Below are positions 9,680 through 18,375 of a stretch of 64,000 bases of DNA, in pieces. Under the pieces are notes generated by a model that worked only from the letters and a program-made list of their open reading frames with translations, had not been told where the DNA came from and did not search any database. Source of the DNA: JBGPQJ01 sp963709295 (lineage in GTDB: Bacteria; Chloroflexota; Anaerolineae; Anaerolineales; Villigracilaceae); the NCBI GenBank assembly GCA_963709295.1, contig CAVPVW010000002.1:186001-250000 (forward strand), read 5' to 3'. The position numbers were made by a program, and so were the translations under genes. Position 1 is the stretch's first letter. Each line of letters opens with the position of its first letter.

Positions 9680-9718
9680 GAACAAGCAGCCCATTAAGAA
9701 ATCAATGGCTGCTTGTTC
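9680..9718. terminator. Bidirectional rho-independent terminator
   Basis: Perfect 12-bp stem, GAACAAGCAGCC at 9680-9691 with GGCTGCTTGTTC at 9707-9718, and a 15-base loop. It lies between two convergent genes. On the minus strand it is followed by TTTTGTTA, so it best serves the phosphatase gene. Confidence 0.8.
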
Positions 9719-9736
9719 TCGTTAACCTGTTAATTC

Positions 9737-11764
9737 TTAAATAGCTTGGGCCTTTTCCCGCCATCCCCTCAGGAGTTTATACACGTTTTCGGCGCCTACC
9801 ACCGGTTTGCCGTCATAAGGCAGTTCGGCCGGGTACATGATAAAGGCATGGTTCTGAGCTCCTCCCAATCCGCCATGGTGACCCACCTGGTTTTCAAATC
9901 CTGCTATCTCATCAGTCTGGAGGTCATAGACCGAATTCACAATGATGTCCGGGCAGTTCGAGAAGCTGCTTTCCCTGCGCAGGTGCATGGCAGCATTGGG
10001 ACCGTAATCGGCCAATGGATCTTCGCCTTCAATTGTACCTTTATCGATATAATTCACACCTTTTTTACCGATCGCCATGGAACCGTGTTCTGCGGACTTC
10101 ACCAGCACGAAGCCAATGCCGGGGTGTTGAGACAATCCAAGGACGATGCCCGGATGAGCCTCGCCTATTTGCTCAAGGGTTAAGCGCTCCTTTGAGTCGG
10201 TAAAATAGACAAGCCCTGAGCTGCCCGAGCCATATACCACGATATTGGCATCCTTTGCGCTTTTATCCAAGTCCTCCTTCGGGTCTCGTTCAGGACCAAT
10301 CGCCACGATCCCATCCCGTTCCTTGCGTGCCATCATTCGCTTCATGAGTTTCGATGTCCGCGTCGAGGAGTTGGACAATTCAGTCAGGATCGCATTGATA
10401 TTATCCCAAGCTTCGTTGGTTTCTTGAGTAGTGAGAAGTTTTGCCTCCCCGCTGATATGCCCCTTGACCAATTCCTCAAGTGTGGAACCGTATGCCTTCT
10501 TGAAGGTTGGGCCAATGCTCTGCCCATGATCGGAGAGGACCACGATATGGTAAGGACGGGGAGCGTCTGCCAATGCCCGTTCAATCCGTGAAAAATAATG
10601 GTCTGTTTCGCTCAGGGCTTCATACGCTTCCGGGGCTTCAGTGCCGGCGAAATGACCCAGATCGTCGTACGCAGAAAAAAGAGCATACGAAGCAGGCAAA
10701 CCACGCAGGGCATCGCTGATTACGGTAAAAGTAATCAGGTCGTGAAGGACCGGTCCCAGGAAAGCCCGCAAGAACGCATAAGCAAAATTACGGGCTGAAG
10801 TGATGTGTTTGTCCTTGCGTCTGCGCTGGAGGAAAGCCTGCCACCATTCTTTAAAAAGTTCTATAACAAATTTCGTCAAAATATGGAAGATCACATAAGG
10901 GCTGAATAGGTAAAAATAAAAGCCTGGTCCCCGGTCACGTTTATCCAGGATGGTGCTGAAAGTAAGCATGCTCTCGGAGGCGTCACCCGAGAACATATTT
11001 CCACGCGACGAACCACCATCAGAACACAGGCCTTTTCTGGTGGAATTCCGAGCCTCAATGGCCTTCGCATCCTTGGGATTCCCGGACATGATCGTCTTGC
11101 CCTGGGTTTTATCCCACCATCGGTAGGCAGGGACATCGTTATTGTTGCCCAGTAATATGCCGGTCTGCATCGCGCCAGTCTGAGAGGTGAAGTCGGTCTC
11201 CCAACCAATCAGCTTGTGTTTTCCCGAATCAATCCAGCGCTTCAGGGTGGGCATATGCCCTTCCGCAATGGCGCGTTTGATCACTTTCTCGCCCAGACCG
11301 TCGATCTCCAGGAAGAGGAAGCCGGGGACATCGGTTTGGGTAATATCCCCTCGCCGTTTGACCATCTTCCCGACCACGTTTCGATCAAAGCGGGAATCTT
11401 CATCGACAGAAAGAAGGCCTGCCATGATGGCGTTGACGACTGTGAGCCAGATGGCGATCCAAAGTCCGGTTGCCCGGTCTGCAATTTCAATCCCCGAGAC
11501 GAGGTTACCGGACCGGTAAAACACTGCCCCGTTTACAAGGAAGGTCAGAATTGGAAATAACCATACTGGCAGCCATGAAAACAGGTAGATAAATATCCAC
11601 CAGAATAAGGATTGGGCTATGGACAGAACAATGGTCAAGACAAAAAGCGACTGCCAGGAATCATACGAAAATCCTGAGAGGATAAACGGCAGAAGCCATA
11701 AAGTCGCAAATTGGACCAAGAACATGGAAACAATTTGCACGATGCGACCACGGGTTAATTTCAT
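9737..11764 (-). CDS. Holin-like membrane domain fused to alkaline-phosphatase-superfamily domain
   Basis: 675 aa. Residues 8-118 hold four hydrophobic helices like the phage-holin-4/superfamily IV proteins. Residues 145-675 hold a phosphodiesterase/phosphatase fold: metal Asp155 in GFLFLEIDGLG, candidate nucleophile region TSQTGAMQTG (193-202), the Asp/His motifs SAYDDLGHFAG and VVLSDHGQSIG, and a C-terminal VGHHGGLGG. Similar fusions are known in other bacteria without a proven role; the holin-like part probably only anchors the enzyme. An additional hydrophobic patch (FYFYLFSPYVIFHIL) occurs inside the enzyme region. Its start ATG abuts the stop of the EEP gene with no gap, so the two are translationally coupled, suggesting sequential action on one phosphorylated lipid or nucleotide. 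Confidence 0.8.
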   Translation of the reverse strand: MKLTRGRIVQIVSMFLVQFATLWLLPFILSGFSYDSWQSLFVLTIVLSIAQSLFWWIFIYLFSWLPVWLFPILTFLVNGAVFYRSGNLVSGIEIADRATGLWIAIWLTVVNAIMAGLLSVDEDSRFDRNVVGKMVKRRGDITQTDVPGFLFLEIDGLGEKVIKRAIAEGHMPTLKRWIDSGKHKLIGWETDFTSQTGAMQTGILLGNNNDVPAYRWWDKTQGKTIMSGNPKDAKAIEARNSTRKGLCSDGGSSRGNMFSGDASESMLTFSTILDKRDRGPGFYFYLFSPYVIFHILTKFVIELFKEWWQAFLQRRRKDKHITSARNFAYAFLRAFLGPVLHDLITFTVISDALRGLPASYALFSAYDDLGHFAGTEAPEAYEALSETDHYFSRIERALADAPRPYHIVVLSDHGQSIGPTFKKAYGSTLEELVKGHISGEAKLLTTQETNEAWDNINAILTELSNSSTRTSKLMKRMMARKERDGIVAIGPERDPKEDLDKSAKDANIVVYGSGSSGLVYFTDSKERLTLEQIGEAHPGIVLGLSQHPGIGFVLVKSAEHGSMAIGKKGVNYIDKGTIEGEDPLADYGPNAAMHLRRESSFSNCPDIIVNSVYDLQTDEIAGFENQVGHHGGLGGAQNHAFIMYPAELPYDGKPVVGAENVYKLLRGWREKAQAI

Positions 11765-12568
11765 CTATTTCCTCCAATTAGCAGTGAGGCTCAATGCACA
11801 GTGATCCGATAAAAACCTGGAACGGTTATTTCGAGCCTTGGAATTCTCAATGGGCAGGATGTCTGCGTCAATATCGATATCAATTCTATCAGGTTTACGG
11901 TAAAAAATAAAATCCAAGGATACCGCCCATTTTGAGGCGAGGAAAGATACCGGACGATAAGTAGGCCGGGGATCGTCCTTTAGAGGATCAATAAAACCAC
12001 TGATATTTGATAATTCTTCATACAGGAATGTATCCCGGGGGAAATTAAAATCACCACAGATAATCACGAGGGCATCCTCGGGTTGGGCTCTTGCTTGTTC
12101 AGCGAGGAATTTTACCTGGTCACTCTGAATTTTCGCCAGCATACCTTCCTTCGTCCATTTACCTGTGTAATTGGCATGAATGTGAGTATTGAGCACAATG
12201 ACTTTCAGACCATCAATATCCAGACTAGAAAGCAATACACCTTTTCTTAATGCCCAATCTGCGAAACCGATGCTGTGCCATTTTCCACGGTTCGGAAAAG
12301 GCAGGAAGTCAACATGGGTAAAGGGCGCTCGTGACGCAGTGACCAAGCCACCCATGGGAGCAAAAAGATATTCCTTATAACATTGGTTCGGGAATCGGGT
12401 CAACTGTTTTTTTAAAATGGGGATATAGACATCCTGCTGGATTTCCTGAAGACACAGTACGGTGTCTTCCCGTTGATTCAGCTCGCGAGCCAGGATGCTC
12501 ATACGCCGCCATCCGAGAAAGAATGGAAGGCCAAAGGAATTTAGCGTAAGCAATGAAAATGAAGGCAT
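11765..12568 (-). CDS. Endonuclease/exonuclease/phosphatase (EEP) family hydrolase
   Basis: 267 aa. The EEP fold residues are present: SLLTLNSFG at the N-terminus, Glu42 in VLCLQEIQ, NTHIHANY, IICGDFNFPRD, SLDFIFY and LSDHCALSL, giving the complete Mg-dependent catalytic set. No clear signal peptide, though the first residues are mildly hydrophobic. Members cleave DNA, inositol phosphates or sphingomyelin, so substrate stays open. It ends exactly where the holin-like/phosphatase fusion starts, and the pair probably forms a small operon. Confidence 0.82.
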   Translation of the reverse strand: MPSFSLLTLNSFGLPFFLGWRRMSILARELNQREDTVLCLQEIQQDVYIPILKKQLTRFPNQCYKEYLFAPMGGLVTASRAPFTHVDFLPFPNRGKWHSIGFADWALRKGVLLSSLDIDGLKVIVLNTHIHANYTGKWTKEGMLAKIQSDQVKFLAEQARAQPEDALVIICGDFNFPRDTFLYEELSNISGFIDPLKDDPRPTYRPVSFLASKWAVSLDFIFYRKPDRIDIDIDADILPIENSKARNNRSRFLSDHCALSLTANWRK

Positions 12569-12933
12569 TTAGATCTCTTTCCCCTCCGATTACAACACTT
12601 TTTGATTCTTTGACGTCCGTCCATCGCTGCGTAGAGAATCTTATCATAGGTTCTCTTTGTCTAAAATCTCATTTTCTTTATGGGAAGGAGGAATTCCAAA
12701 ATCGGCAGCAGGTTGCTCAGGAAGAAATTTAACCTGATCAAATGACCCTGGCGTGCGTATAATAAAAGTAGGATCTCACTCGGCAAGGAACGGGTCCAGA
12801 TGGAGAATATCTCCCCCTTTTTCCCTTCCGGATTGCACTCACAAGAACATCATGAAACCTGAAGACCTCGCCATTGGAAATGTTCAGAAGGAGATCCAAT
12901 TGAACACCACTTAAGTAAGAATGGAGGTGTTCC
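12569..12933. other. Intergenic region, 365 bases, with a possible promoter
   Basis: No convincing gene. TATAAT at 12758-12763 could be the -10 box of the small gene at 12934; no good -35 is paired with it. A 20-codon ORF (12852-12914) lacks a ribosome site and was not called. Confidence 0.4.
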
Positions 12934-13167
12934 ATGAACGCTCAAAACAATAGATCTGGCAATGATTCACCCCAGGCTCCGTTGGAAATGAAGTTCATCG
13001 ACGATTTCCTGAAGGAAAGGGGATATGGCTCCGTTAAGGAACTGTGTCACCTTCCGGAAAACGAGGCAAAACAACTGATGATCGATGCCTGCAAGCATGC
13101 CTCCGCCAGGCTGGCTGAAATCGAGTCCAGGGCAGGATTTCAGAAGAAAATTCATTATGAAGGATAA
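12934..13167 (+). CDS. Hypothetical protein, 77 aa
   Basis: Unrecognised. Soluble, charged, mostly helical, with no membrane segment. The first 17 residues are polar and probably disordered; the remainder (FIDDFLKERGYGSVKELCHL onwards) looks like two or three short helices, ending in EIESRAGFQKKIHYEG. ATG at 12934 has a strong ribosome site GGAGGTG eight bases upstream, supporting a real gene. Monocistronic; faces the duplicated tRNA-Pro end. Confidence 0.65.
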   Translation: MNAQNNRSGNDSPQAPLEMKFIDDFLKERGYGSVKELCHLPENEAKQLMIDACKHASARLAEIESRAGFQKKIHYEG

Positions 13168-13261
13168 GCTGGCATCGTATTAGCAAATAAATGAAATAGA
13201 AGGTGTTTTTCACCCCTTTTTGGGCGGCTATCCTTATATGCCCGCCGACCAATTGTTAAAT

Positions 13262-13476
<215 letters not shown>

Positions 13477-13487
13477 ATAGCCGCATT

Positions 13488-13516
13488 ATTATAGCCACCC
13501 GACCCATTTTTGGCAA
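13488..13516 (-). promoter_or_regulatory. Promoter of tRNA-Pro
   Basis: On the minus strand TTGCCA (13511-13516) and TATAAT (13488-13493) separated by exactly 17 bases, 12 bases upstream of the tRNA 5' end. Confidence 0.75.
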
Positions 13517-13522
13517 GGCGTT

Positions 13523-13531
13523 TGGTATAAT
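13523..13531 (+). promoter_or_regulatory. Extended -10 promoter of gyrA
   Basis: TGGTATAAT is an extended -10 box; no good -35 at the usual distance. It overlaps the region divergent to the tRNA promoter. The transcript would begin with a hairpin, GCGGAGGGCGC (13550-13560) with GCGCTCTCCGC (13568-13578), 36 bases before the gyrA start. Confidence 0.55.
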
Positions 13532-13614
13532 TAGGTCTCTGTATTATTTGCGGAGGGCGCGCAGGCTGCGCTCTCCGCATCTTGTGCCAAGATCATCAAA
13601 AACAGGAATGAAAC

Positions 13615-16122
13615 ATGGATATCGGAACAGTAGAACAAGTTGATATCGACCAACAGATGCGCGATGCATACATCGATTACGCGATGAGCGTGATCGTTGC
13701 CCGCGCCCTGCCCGATGCGCGTGACGGGCTCAAGCCTGTCCATCGGCGCATTTTATTTGCCATGCACGATATGGGCATCCGCGCCAGCGGGTCTTATAAG
13801 AAATCCGCCCGTATTGTCGGCGAAGTGCTCGGTAAGTATCACCCCCACGGCGACGCGGCAGTTTATGAATCCATGGCGCGCATGGCCCAGGATTTTTCCC
13901 TGCGCTACCTGCTGGTGGATGGTCAGGGCAACTTCGGTTCAGTGGACGGCGACGCCCCAGCCGCGATGCGTTACACCGAAGCCCGGCTTCACCGTCAGGC
14001 TGAAGAAATGCTGGCGGACATTGAAAAAAACACCATCGATTTTGGTCCCAACTTCGACGATTCTCTCGAGGAACCCAAAGTCCTCCCGGCGCGCCTCCCC
14101 AATCTCCTGCTGAATGGCTCCGCCGGAATCGCAGTCGGCATGGCCACCAACATCCCGCCTCATAATCTGCGGGAAATCGCAGCAGCCATCGATTATCTGA
14201 TTGAGAATTATGAAAATCTCGACGATATCCCGGTTGAGAAACTGATGGAATTTGTCCCGGGACCGGACTTCCCCACCGGGGGCATGATCATCGGCAAGGA
14301 GGGAATCGTCCAGGCTTATGGAACCGGTCGTGGACGGCTGGTGATGCGCGGCGTGGCGCATATTGAAGAGACCAAGGGCGGGCGTCACCAGATTATCATC
14401 ACGGAAATCCCTTATCAGGTCAATAAATCCACACTGATCGAACGCATCGCTGAGCTCGTTCGCAACGAAAAGATCGACATGATCTCCGACCTTCGTGATG
14501 AATCAGACCAGCGAGGGATGAGCATCGTCATCGAACTTAAGAGAAACGCCCAGCCCAAAAAAGTGCTGAATCAGCTTTATAAGTACACGGCCTTGCAGGA
14601 CACCTTCGGCGTTCAGATGCTGGCGCTGGTGGACGGCGAACCTCGCACTCTTTCGCTAAAGCGTGCCCTGCAGATTTTCATCGATCACCGGCAGGTGGTC
14701 ATCACCCGGCGCTCGCAGTTCGAGCTGGAGAAAGCCCGCGCCCGGGCTCACATTTTGGACGGGTTGCTCATTGCCATCGCCAACATCGACGAGGTCATCC
14801 GCACCATCCGGGAAGCAGCGGACGTCGACGCCGCCAAGGAAGGCTTGATCAAACGTTTCAAGCTGACCGAAATCCAGGCACAGGCCATTCTCGACATGCA
14901 GCTCAGGCGGCTGGCTGCCCTCGAACGCTGGAAAATTGAAGAGGAAGCACGCCAGTTGAAAGAGCAGATTGCCTTCCTGGAAGACCTGCTCGCGAACCCG
15001 AAAAAGATTCTCGCCCTCGTCCAGAGCGATATGAAGGAAATCGCTGAAAAATACGGGGACGAACGCCGGACGCGTATCGCCGTGGAGGCCAAAGAGGAGT
15101 TCCATGACGAAGACCTCGTTCATGACGAGGACACCCTCATTACCCTCACCCAACGCGGATACATCAAACGGGTAAACGCCGTGGCCTACAAGTCACAGGG
15201 TATTGGCGGCAAGGGGGTCACCGGGCATGCAACCAAGGAGGAAGATGAGGTCCTGTTCATGCTGCCCGGCCGCACACTCCAGACCGTGCTCTTCTTCTCG
15301 GATAAAGGCAAGGTCTACAGTGAGAAGATCTACCAGATCCCCGATGCCGACCGGACAGGCAAAGGTGTTTCAATCTACAACGTCCTCAACCTGGACAATG
15401 GCGAGCGCATCACAGCGGCCATCGCAGTCCCGGATTTCGGCAAACACGATTATTGTTTCCTGGCAACACTCAAGGGAAGGGTCAAGAGAGTGGACCTGGA
15501 GGAGTTTTCAGCTGTCCGGCCATCTGGCATGATCGCCATGTCACTCGATGAAGGTGATGAACTCGGATGGGCACGTCTGACGACAGGCAAAAATGATGTC
15601 ATGCTGGTGACGGAGTTGGGGAAGGCATTACGCATCCCGGAAAAAGTCATCCGCTCCATGGGGCGCACCGCGGGTGGCGTAAAGGGAATCCGCCTGGGCA
15701 ACGAAGATCGTGTGGCAGGCATGGAAGTGGTCGAGGAAGGCGGCGCGCTCCTGACGGTAACCAAGGGAGGTTTCGGGAAGCAGACGCCACTTGAGAAGTA
15801 TCCGGTCAAAGGACGCGGGACGGGAGGAATCTCCACCATGGATCAAAAAGCCATCGGTGTAACTGGAAAAATCGCATCGGCCCGCATCGTCCAGCCATCG
15901 GATGACCTGACGTTGATCTCAGTCAATGGGATTGTCCTGCGATTGAAGGTGAAAGATATCCGTGAGGCAGGCCGCGCCACCAAGGGTGTCCGGGTGATGA
16001 GGCTGCAGGCAGGAGATTCCGTTGCGGCAGTCGCCAGAATCGCCTCTGCGGACCTCAAAAAGGCTGGAGCGTCCGACAACGGCGATGAAGCGGTTGATAA
16101 AGACCAGCCATCGCTTATCTAA
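13615..16122 (+). CDS. gyrA: DNA gyrase subunit A
   Basis: Breakage-reunion subunit of the type II topoisomerase that supercoils DNA; 835 aa. Catalytic Tyr120 in AAMRYTEARL. The quinolone-resistance region reads YHPHGDAAVYE, so the residue aligned with E. coli Ser83 is Ala81 and that of Asp87 is Glu85. The coiled-coil tower and DNA gate are complete. The C-terminal beta-pinwheel (from about 490) carries a GyrA-box-like SQGIGGKG near residue 530 where E. coli has QRRGGKG; this is closer to the gyrase consensus than to ParC, so gyrA is preferred. gyrB is not in the window. Start ATG at 13615 follows AGGAATG-type weak Shine-Dalgarno. Closed by the hairpin at 16152-16175. Confidence 0.95.
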   Translation: MDIGTVEQVDIDQQMRDAYIDYAMSVIVARALPDARDGLKPVHRRILFAMHDMGIRASGSYKKSARIVGEVLGKYHPHGDAAVYESMARMAQDFSLRYLLVDGQGNFGSVDGDAPAAMRYTEARLHRQAEEMLADIEKNTIDFGPNFDDSLEEPKVLPARLPNLLLNGSAGIAVGMATNIPPHNLREIAAAIDYLIENYENLDDIPVEKLMEFVPGPDFPTGGMIIGKEGIVQAYGTGRGRLVMRGVAHIEETKGGRHQIIITEIPYQVNKSTLIERIAELVRNEKIDMISDLRDESDQRGMSIVIELKRNAQPKKVLNQLYKYTALQDTFGVQMLALVDGEPRTLSLKRALQIFIDHRQVVITRRSQFELEKARARAHILDGLLIAIANIDEVIRTIREAADVDAAKEGLIKRFKLTEIQAQAILDMQLRRLAALERWKIEEEARQLKEQIAFLEDLLANPKKILALVQSDMKEIAEKYGDERRTRIAVEAKEEFHDEDLVHDEDTLITLTQRGYIKRVNAVAYKSQGIGGKGVTGHATKEEDEVLFMLPGRTLQTVLFFSDKGKVYSEKIYQIPDADRTGKGVSIYNVLNLDNGERITAAIAVPDFGKHDYCFLATLKGRVKRVDLEEFSAVRPSGMIAMSLDEGDELGWARLTTGKNDVMLVTELGKALRIPEKVIRSMGRTAGGVKGIRLGNEDRVAGMEVVEEGGALLTVTKGGFGKQTPLEKYPVKGRGTGGISTMDQKAIGVTGKIASARIVQPSDDLTLISVNGIVLRLKVKDIREAGRATKGVRVMRLQAGDSVAAVARIASADLKKAGASDNGDEAVDKDQPSLI

Positions 16123-16151
16123 ACACCTCGCACCCCTTATCTTTAAATCAA

Positions 16152-16180
16152 AACCGGCGCCTTTCGGCGCCGGTTGTTTT
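16152..16180 (+). terminator. Rho-independent terminator after gyrA
   Basis: AACCGGCGCC (16152-16161), loop TTTC, GGCGCCGGTT (16166-16175), then GTTTT. The stop codon of the convergent 82-aa gene lies at the end of its T-run. Confidence 0.88.
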
Positions 16181-16427
16181 AGAATATGGTAAAGGTTCCT
16201 GTGATCACCAGGAACATCGTGCCCAATAAACAGACTGCGATTAATATCATTGTGGATAGCAGGAAGCGTTGCGGCGCTGTCATGCCCAGGATAGGCTCCT
16301 CAAAATACTTTCCCAGGTTGATGCTGGGCATCTTCGCCTTCTTCGGAGGAGGAGCTTCCACCACGTCGGGTTCTTCGCCTTCAAAAAAAGGGGCCGCTTC
16401 ATCTTTTTCACGGAATTGATTCCACAT
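16179..16427 (-). CDS. Small membrane-anchored hypothetical protein, 82 aa
   Basis: Unrecognised. The first 45 residues are acidic and Pro-rich (FFEGEEPDVVEAPPPKKAK), and residues 55-80 form a single strongly hydrophobic helix, FLLSTMILIAVCLLGTMFLV, at the C-terminus, giving a tail-anchored topology. ATG at 16427 has GAGGTGAGGT directly upstream, so it is likely translated. It lies 44 bases after the biotin ligase gene on the same strand and may be the last gene of that operon. Function unknown. Confidence 0.62.
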   Translation of the reverse strand: MWNQFREKDEAAPFFEGEEPDVVEAPPPKKAKMPSINLGKYFEEPILGMTAPQRFLLSTMILIAVCLLGTMFLVITGTFTIF

Positions 16428-16470
16428 ACCTCACCTCGTCGTTGTCTTAAGCAAAGTATATCATACCCAT

Positions 16471-17259
16471 TTACACCGGTCTTAGGCGGATCTCACCGAA
16501 CTGGATTATTTGGATTCCGGAGGCGGTTTCAAGCCTCAGAGCGCCGTCAGCCTCCAGCCCAAGCAAGGTACCTGTATGGGAAGTCGATCCGGTTTGCCCC
16601 GCTGCAGGTTCTGACCAGATTTGCACCGTTTTATTCATGAACGCAAGCGATTTTTCCCACGCCTGAATAAATCTCTCTTTACCCAGCTGCGGACGCAACG
16701 AAATCACCCTGGATAGTAAATCATGCAGGAGTTCAATACGGTCAATTTTCAGACCTTCAGAATGAATGCTTGTTGCCGGAAAGTGAACTTCGGACGAAGG
16801 AGGGACTGATTCGGGGAGAACATTCACTCCAATCCCGATCACCACACTTTCAACTTGATCGCCCATCCACACTGCCTCAGCCAGGATTCCAGCAGCTTTT
16901 CGTCCGCCAATCAACACATCGTTCGGCCATTTGACCTGAGCTGGAAGCCCTCGCTCTGAAAAAATTTGAGTCAGCGCAAGGGATCCCAGGCCGGAAAAAT
17001 GGGAGAAGTGGAAATTTTCTGATGGATTGGGGTGGAGGATCAAACTCAGAGCTAACGCCGTACCCGGAGGGGTCAGCCAACGGCGCCCCGACCGTCCACG
17101 GCCGGAGGTCTGTTCGTCAGCGACCACCAGGCTGAGGTCTGCTGCACCTTCCGTTGCCCATGCCAGAGCGACATCATTGGTTGAACCGGTTTGTTTATAA
17201 AATCGGAATCCACCCAGGGAGAGGTCAGCGAGTGATTTGCGTAATTGTTTTTCGTCCAT
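16471..17259 (-). CDS. birA: Biotin--[acetyl-CoA-carboxylase] ligase
   Basis: Transfers biotin via biotinyl-AMP to the carrier protein of biotin-dependent carboxylases. 262 aa from the chosen ATG at 17259, which has AGGTGA eight bases upstream; an ORF extends to 17307 but without a ribosome site. Motifs: TGSTNDVA (substrate loop), adenylate-binding GRGRSGRRW (53-61), VKWPNDVLIGGRKAAGIL with the catalytic Lys, and GIGVNV. The C-terminal SH3-like domain ends LLGLEADGALRL. There is no N-terminal winged helix, so this is a monofunctional class I ligase and not a repressor. It follows the M23 peptidase gene. Confidence 0.9.
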   Translation of the reverse strand: MDEKQLRKSLADLSLGGFRFYKQTGSTNDVALAWATEGAADLSLVVADEQTSGRGRSGRRWLTPPGTALALSLILHPNPSENFHFSHFSGLGSLALTQIFSERGLPAQVKWPNDVLIGGRKAAGILAEAVWMGDQVESVVIGIGVNVLPESVPPSSEVHFPATSIHSEGLKIDRIELLHDLLSRVISLRPQLGKERFIQAWEKSLAFMNKTVQIWSEPAAGQTGSTSHTGTLLGLEADGALRLETASGIQIIQFGEIRLRPV

Positions 17260-17310
17260 GAAAATTTCACCTGATGAGTGGTTCCCATCAGGTGCGTAAA
17301 TTACCAACGA

Positions 17311-18375
17311 TCAGGGGAGAACATACCACGGGTTGACAAAGCCGCCGCCTTCACGAACTTCAAAATGCAGGTGCGCGCCGAAGGAATTCCCCGTATTTCC
17401 AATCGAACCGATAGTCTGACCGGCACCGACACTCTGGCATACCCCGACATTGATCGAATTTAAGTGGGCGTATACTGTGGCATACCCATTTCCATGGTCG
17501 ATCATGATCACATTGCCGTAACCGCCATTCCATCCGCCCGAGGCAAGCGTCACGACGCCACTATCTGAGGCGTATACCGGCGACCCTTCCGCTCCTGCAA
17601 TATCGATGCCAAGGTGGCCGGACCAATAATCGTTCCCCGATAGGAAATTATTTCCTGCCGGCCAAACGAAACCGCCACCACCGACCGCGCCGCCACCGCA
17701 GGATTTGCTGCCGACGCTGGATGTCCCTGAGCTGCCGCGCGCGATGGTCGGAATGATCCATTGCTGGAATTCCCTTTCACCGCCGGGTACCAGCACATAT
17801 TGGCCGATTTCCAAGACAGGGTTGGTCAGGTCGAGGTTGTTTCCAGGCCAGTTGAGGATATCGTCAACACTCACTTCAAATTCAAATGCCACACCCTCAA
17901 GTGTATCGCCTTCCTTCCACTGGTAATAAACGCCATCCACCGGTGGAACATTCAGCACCTGGCCTACCCGGATACTGTCCGGGCTGTCGTTCAACGTCTC
18001 ATAGTTTGCCCACAAGACTGTTTCGGGTTTGATGTTGAATTCCTGTGCAATCGCAAATATGGAATCCCCTCGCGCAACCGTATGTTGGACCGTCTCATAG
18101 CGAGGCCGATCTTCCGGGATATTGGTGTTTAGAATGAGTTTTCTGCGAATGGAATCAATACTCTGCTGGGCTGTATTCAGCGCCGGGAGCACTTCCGCCC
18201 CGGAAATCACGGATGGCGGAGTCGGGGTATTGGCGATCGAGGTAGTCACAGGAGCGGCTTTTGCCCGGCCATTCAACTTCCAAAAGGCAAAGCCCATCGC
18301 CAGAATGACGATCAAACCTGTAAGCGACCAACTGGCGATCGTGAACCAGCGGGAGTCGGGTGAAAACCTGCTCAT
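17311..18375 (-). CDS. Membrane-anchored LysM / M23 peptidase family protein
   Basis: Peptidoglycan-directed metallopeptidase or amidase activator, 354 aa. Order: short cytoplasmic start, membrane helix 13-33, linker, two LysM-type modules (about 92-138, HTVARGDSIFAIAQEFNI; and 148-195, WKEGDTLEGVAFEFEV), a Gly-rich segment, then the M23 domain (about 235-354). Zinc ligands appear intact: HLGIDIAG (His and Asp) and AHLHFEVRE (HxH). The ATG overlaps the rho stop (ATGA), so it is co-translated with rho. It probably trims cell wall during growth, anchored by its helix and LysM modules. Confidence 0.88.
   Translation of the reverse strand: MSRFSPDSRWFTIASWSLTGLIVILAMGFAFWKLNGRAKAAPVTTSIANTPTPPSVISGAEVLPALNTAQQSIDSIRRKLILNTNIPEDRPRYETVQHTVARGDSIFAIAQEFNIKPETVLWANYETLNDSPDSIRVGQVLNVPPVDGVYYQWKEGDTLEGVAFEFEVSVDDILNWPGNNLDLTNPVLEIGQYVLVPGGEREFQQWIIPTIARGSSGTSSVGSKSCGGGAVGGGGFVWPAGNNFLSGNDYWSGHLGIDIAGAEGSPVYASDSGVVTLASGGWNGGYGNVIMIDHGNGYATVYAHLNSINVGVCQSVGAGQTIGSIGNTGNSFGAHLHFEVREGGGFVNPWYVLP

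Noticed and set aside
12852..12914. 20-codon leader peptide upstream of the 77-aa gene
   Set aside because: No ribosome site and no attenuator hairpin; expected by chance.
12738..12935. 65-codon minus-strand ORF
   Set aside because: Lies antisense to the leader of the 77-aa gene and has no ribosome site or recognisable content.
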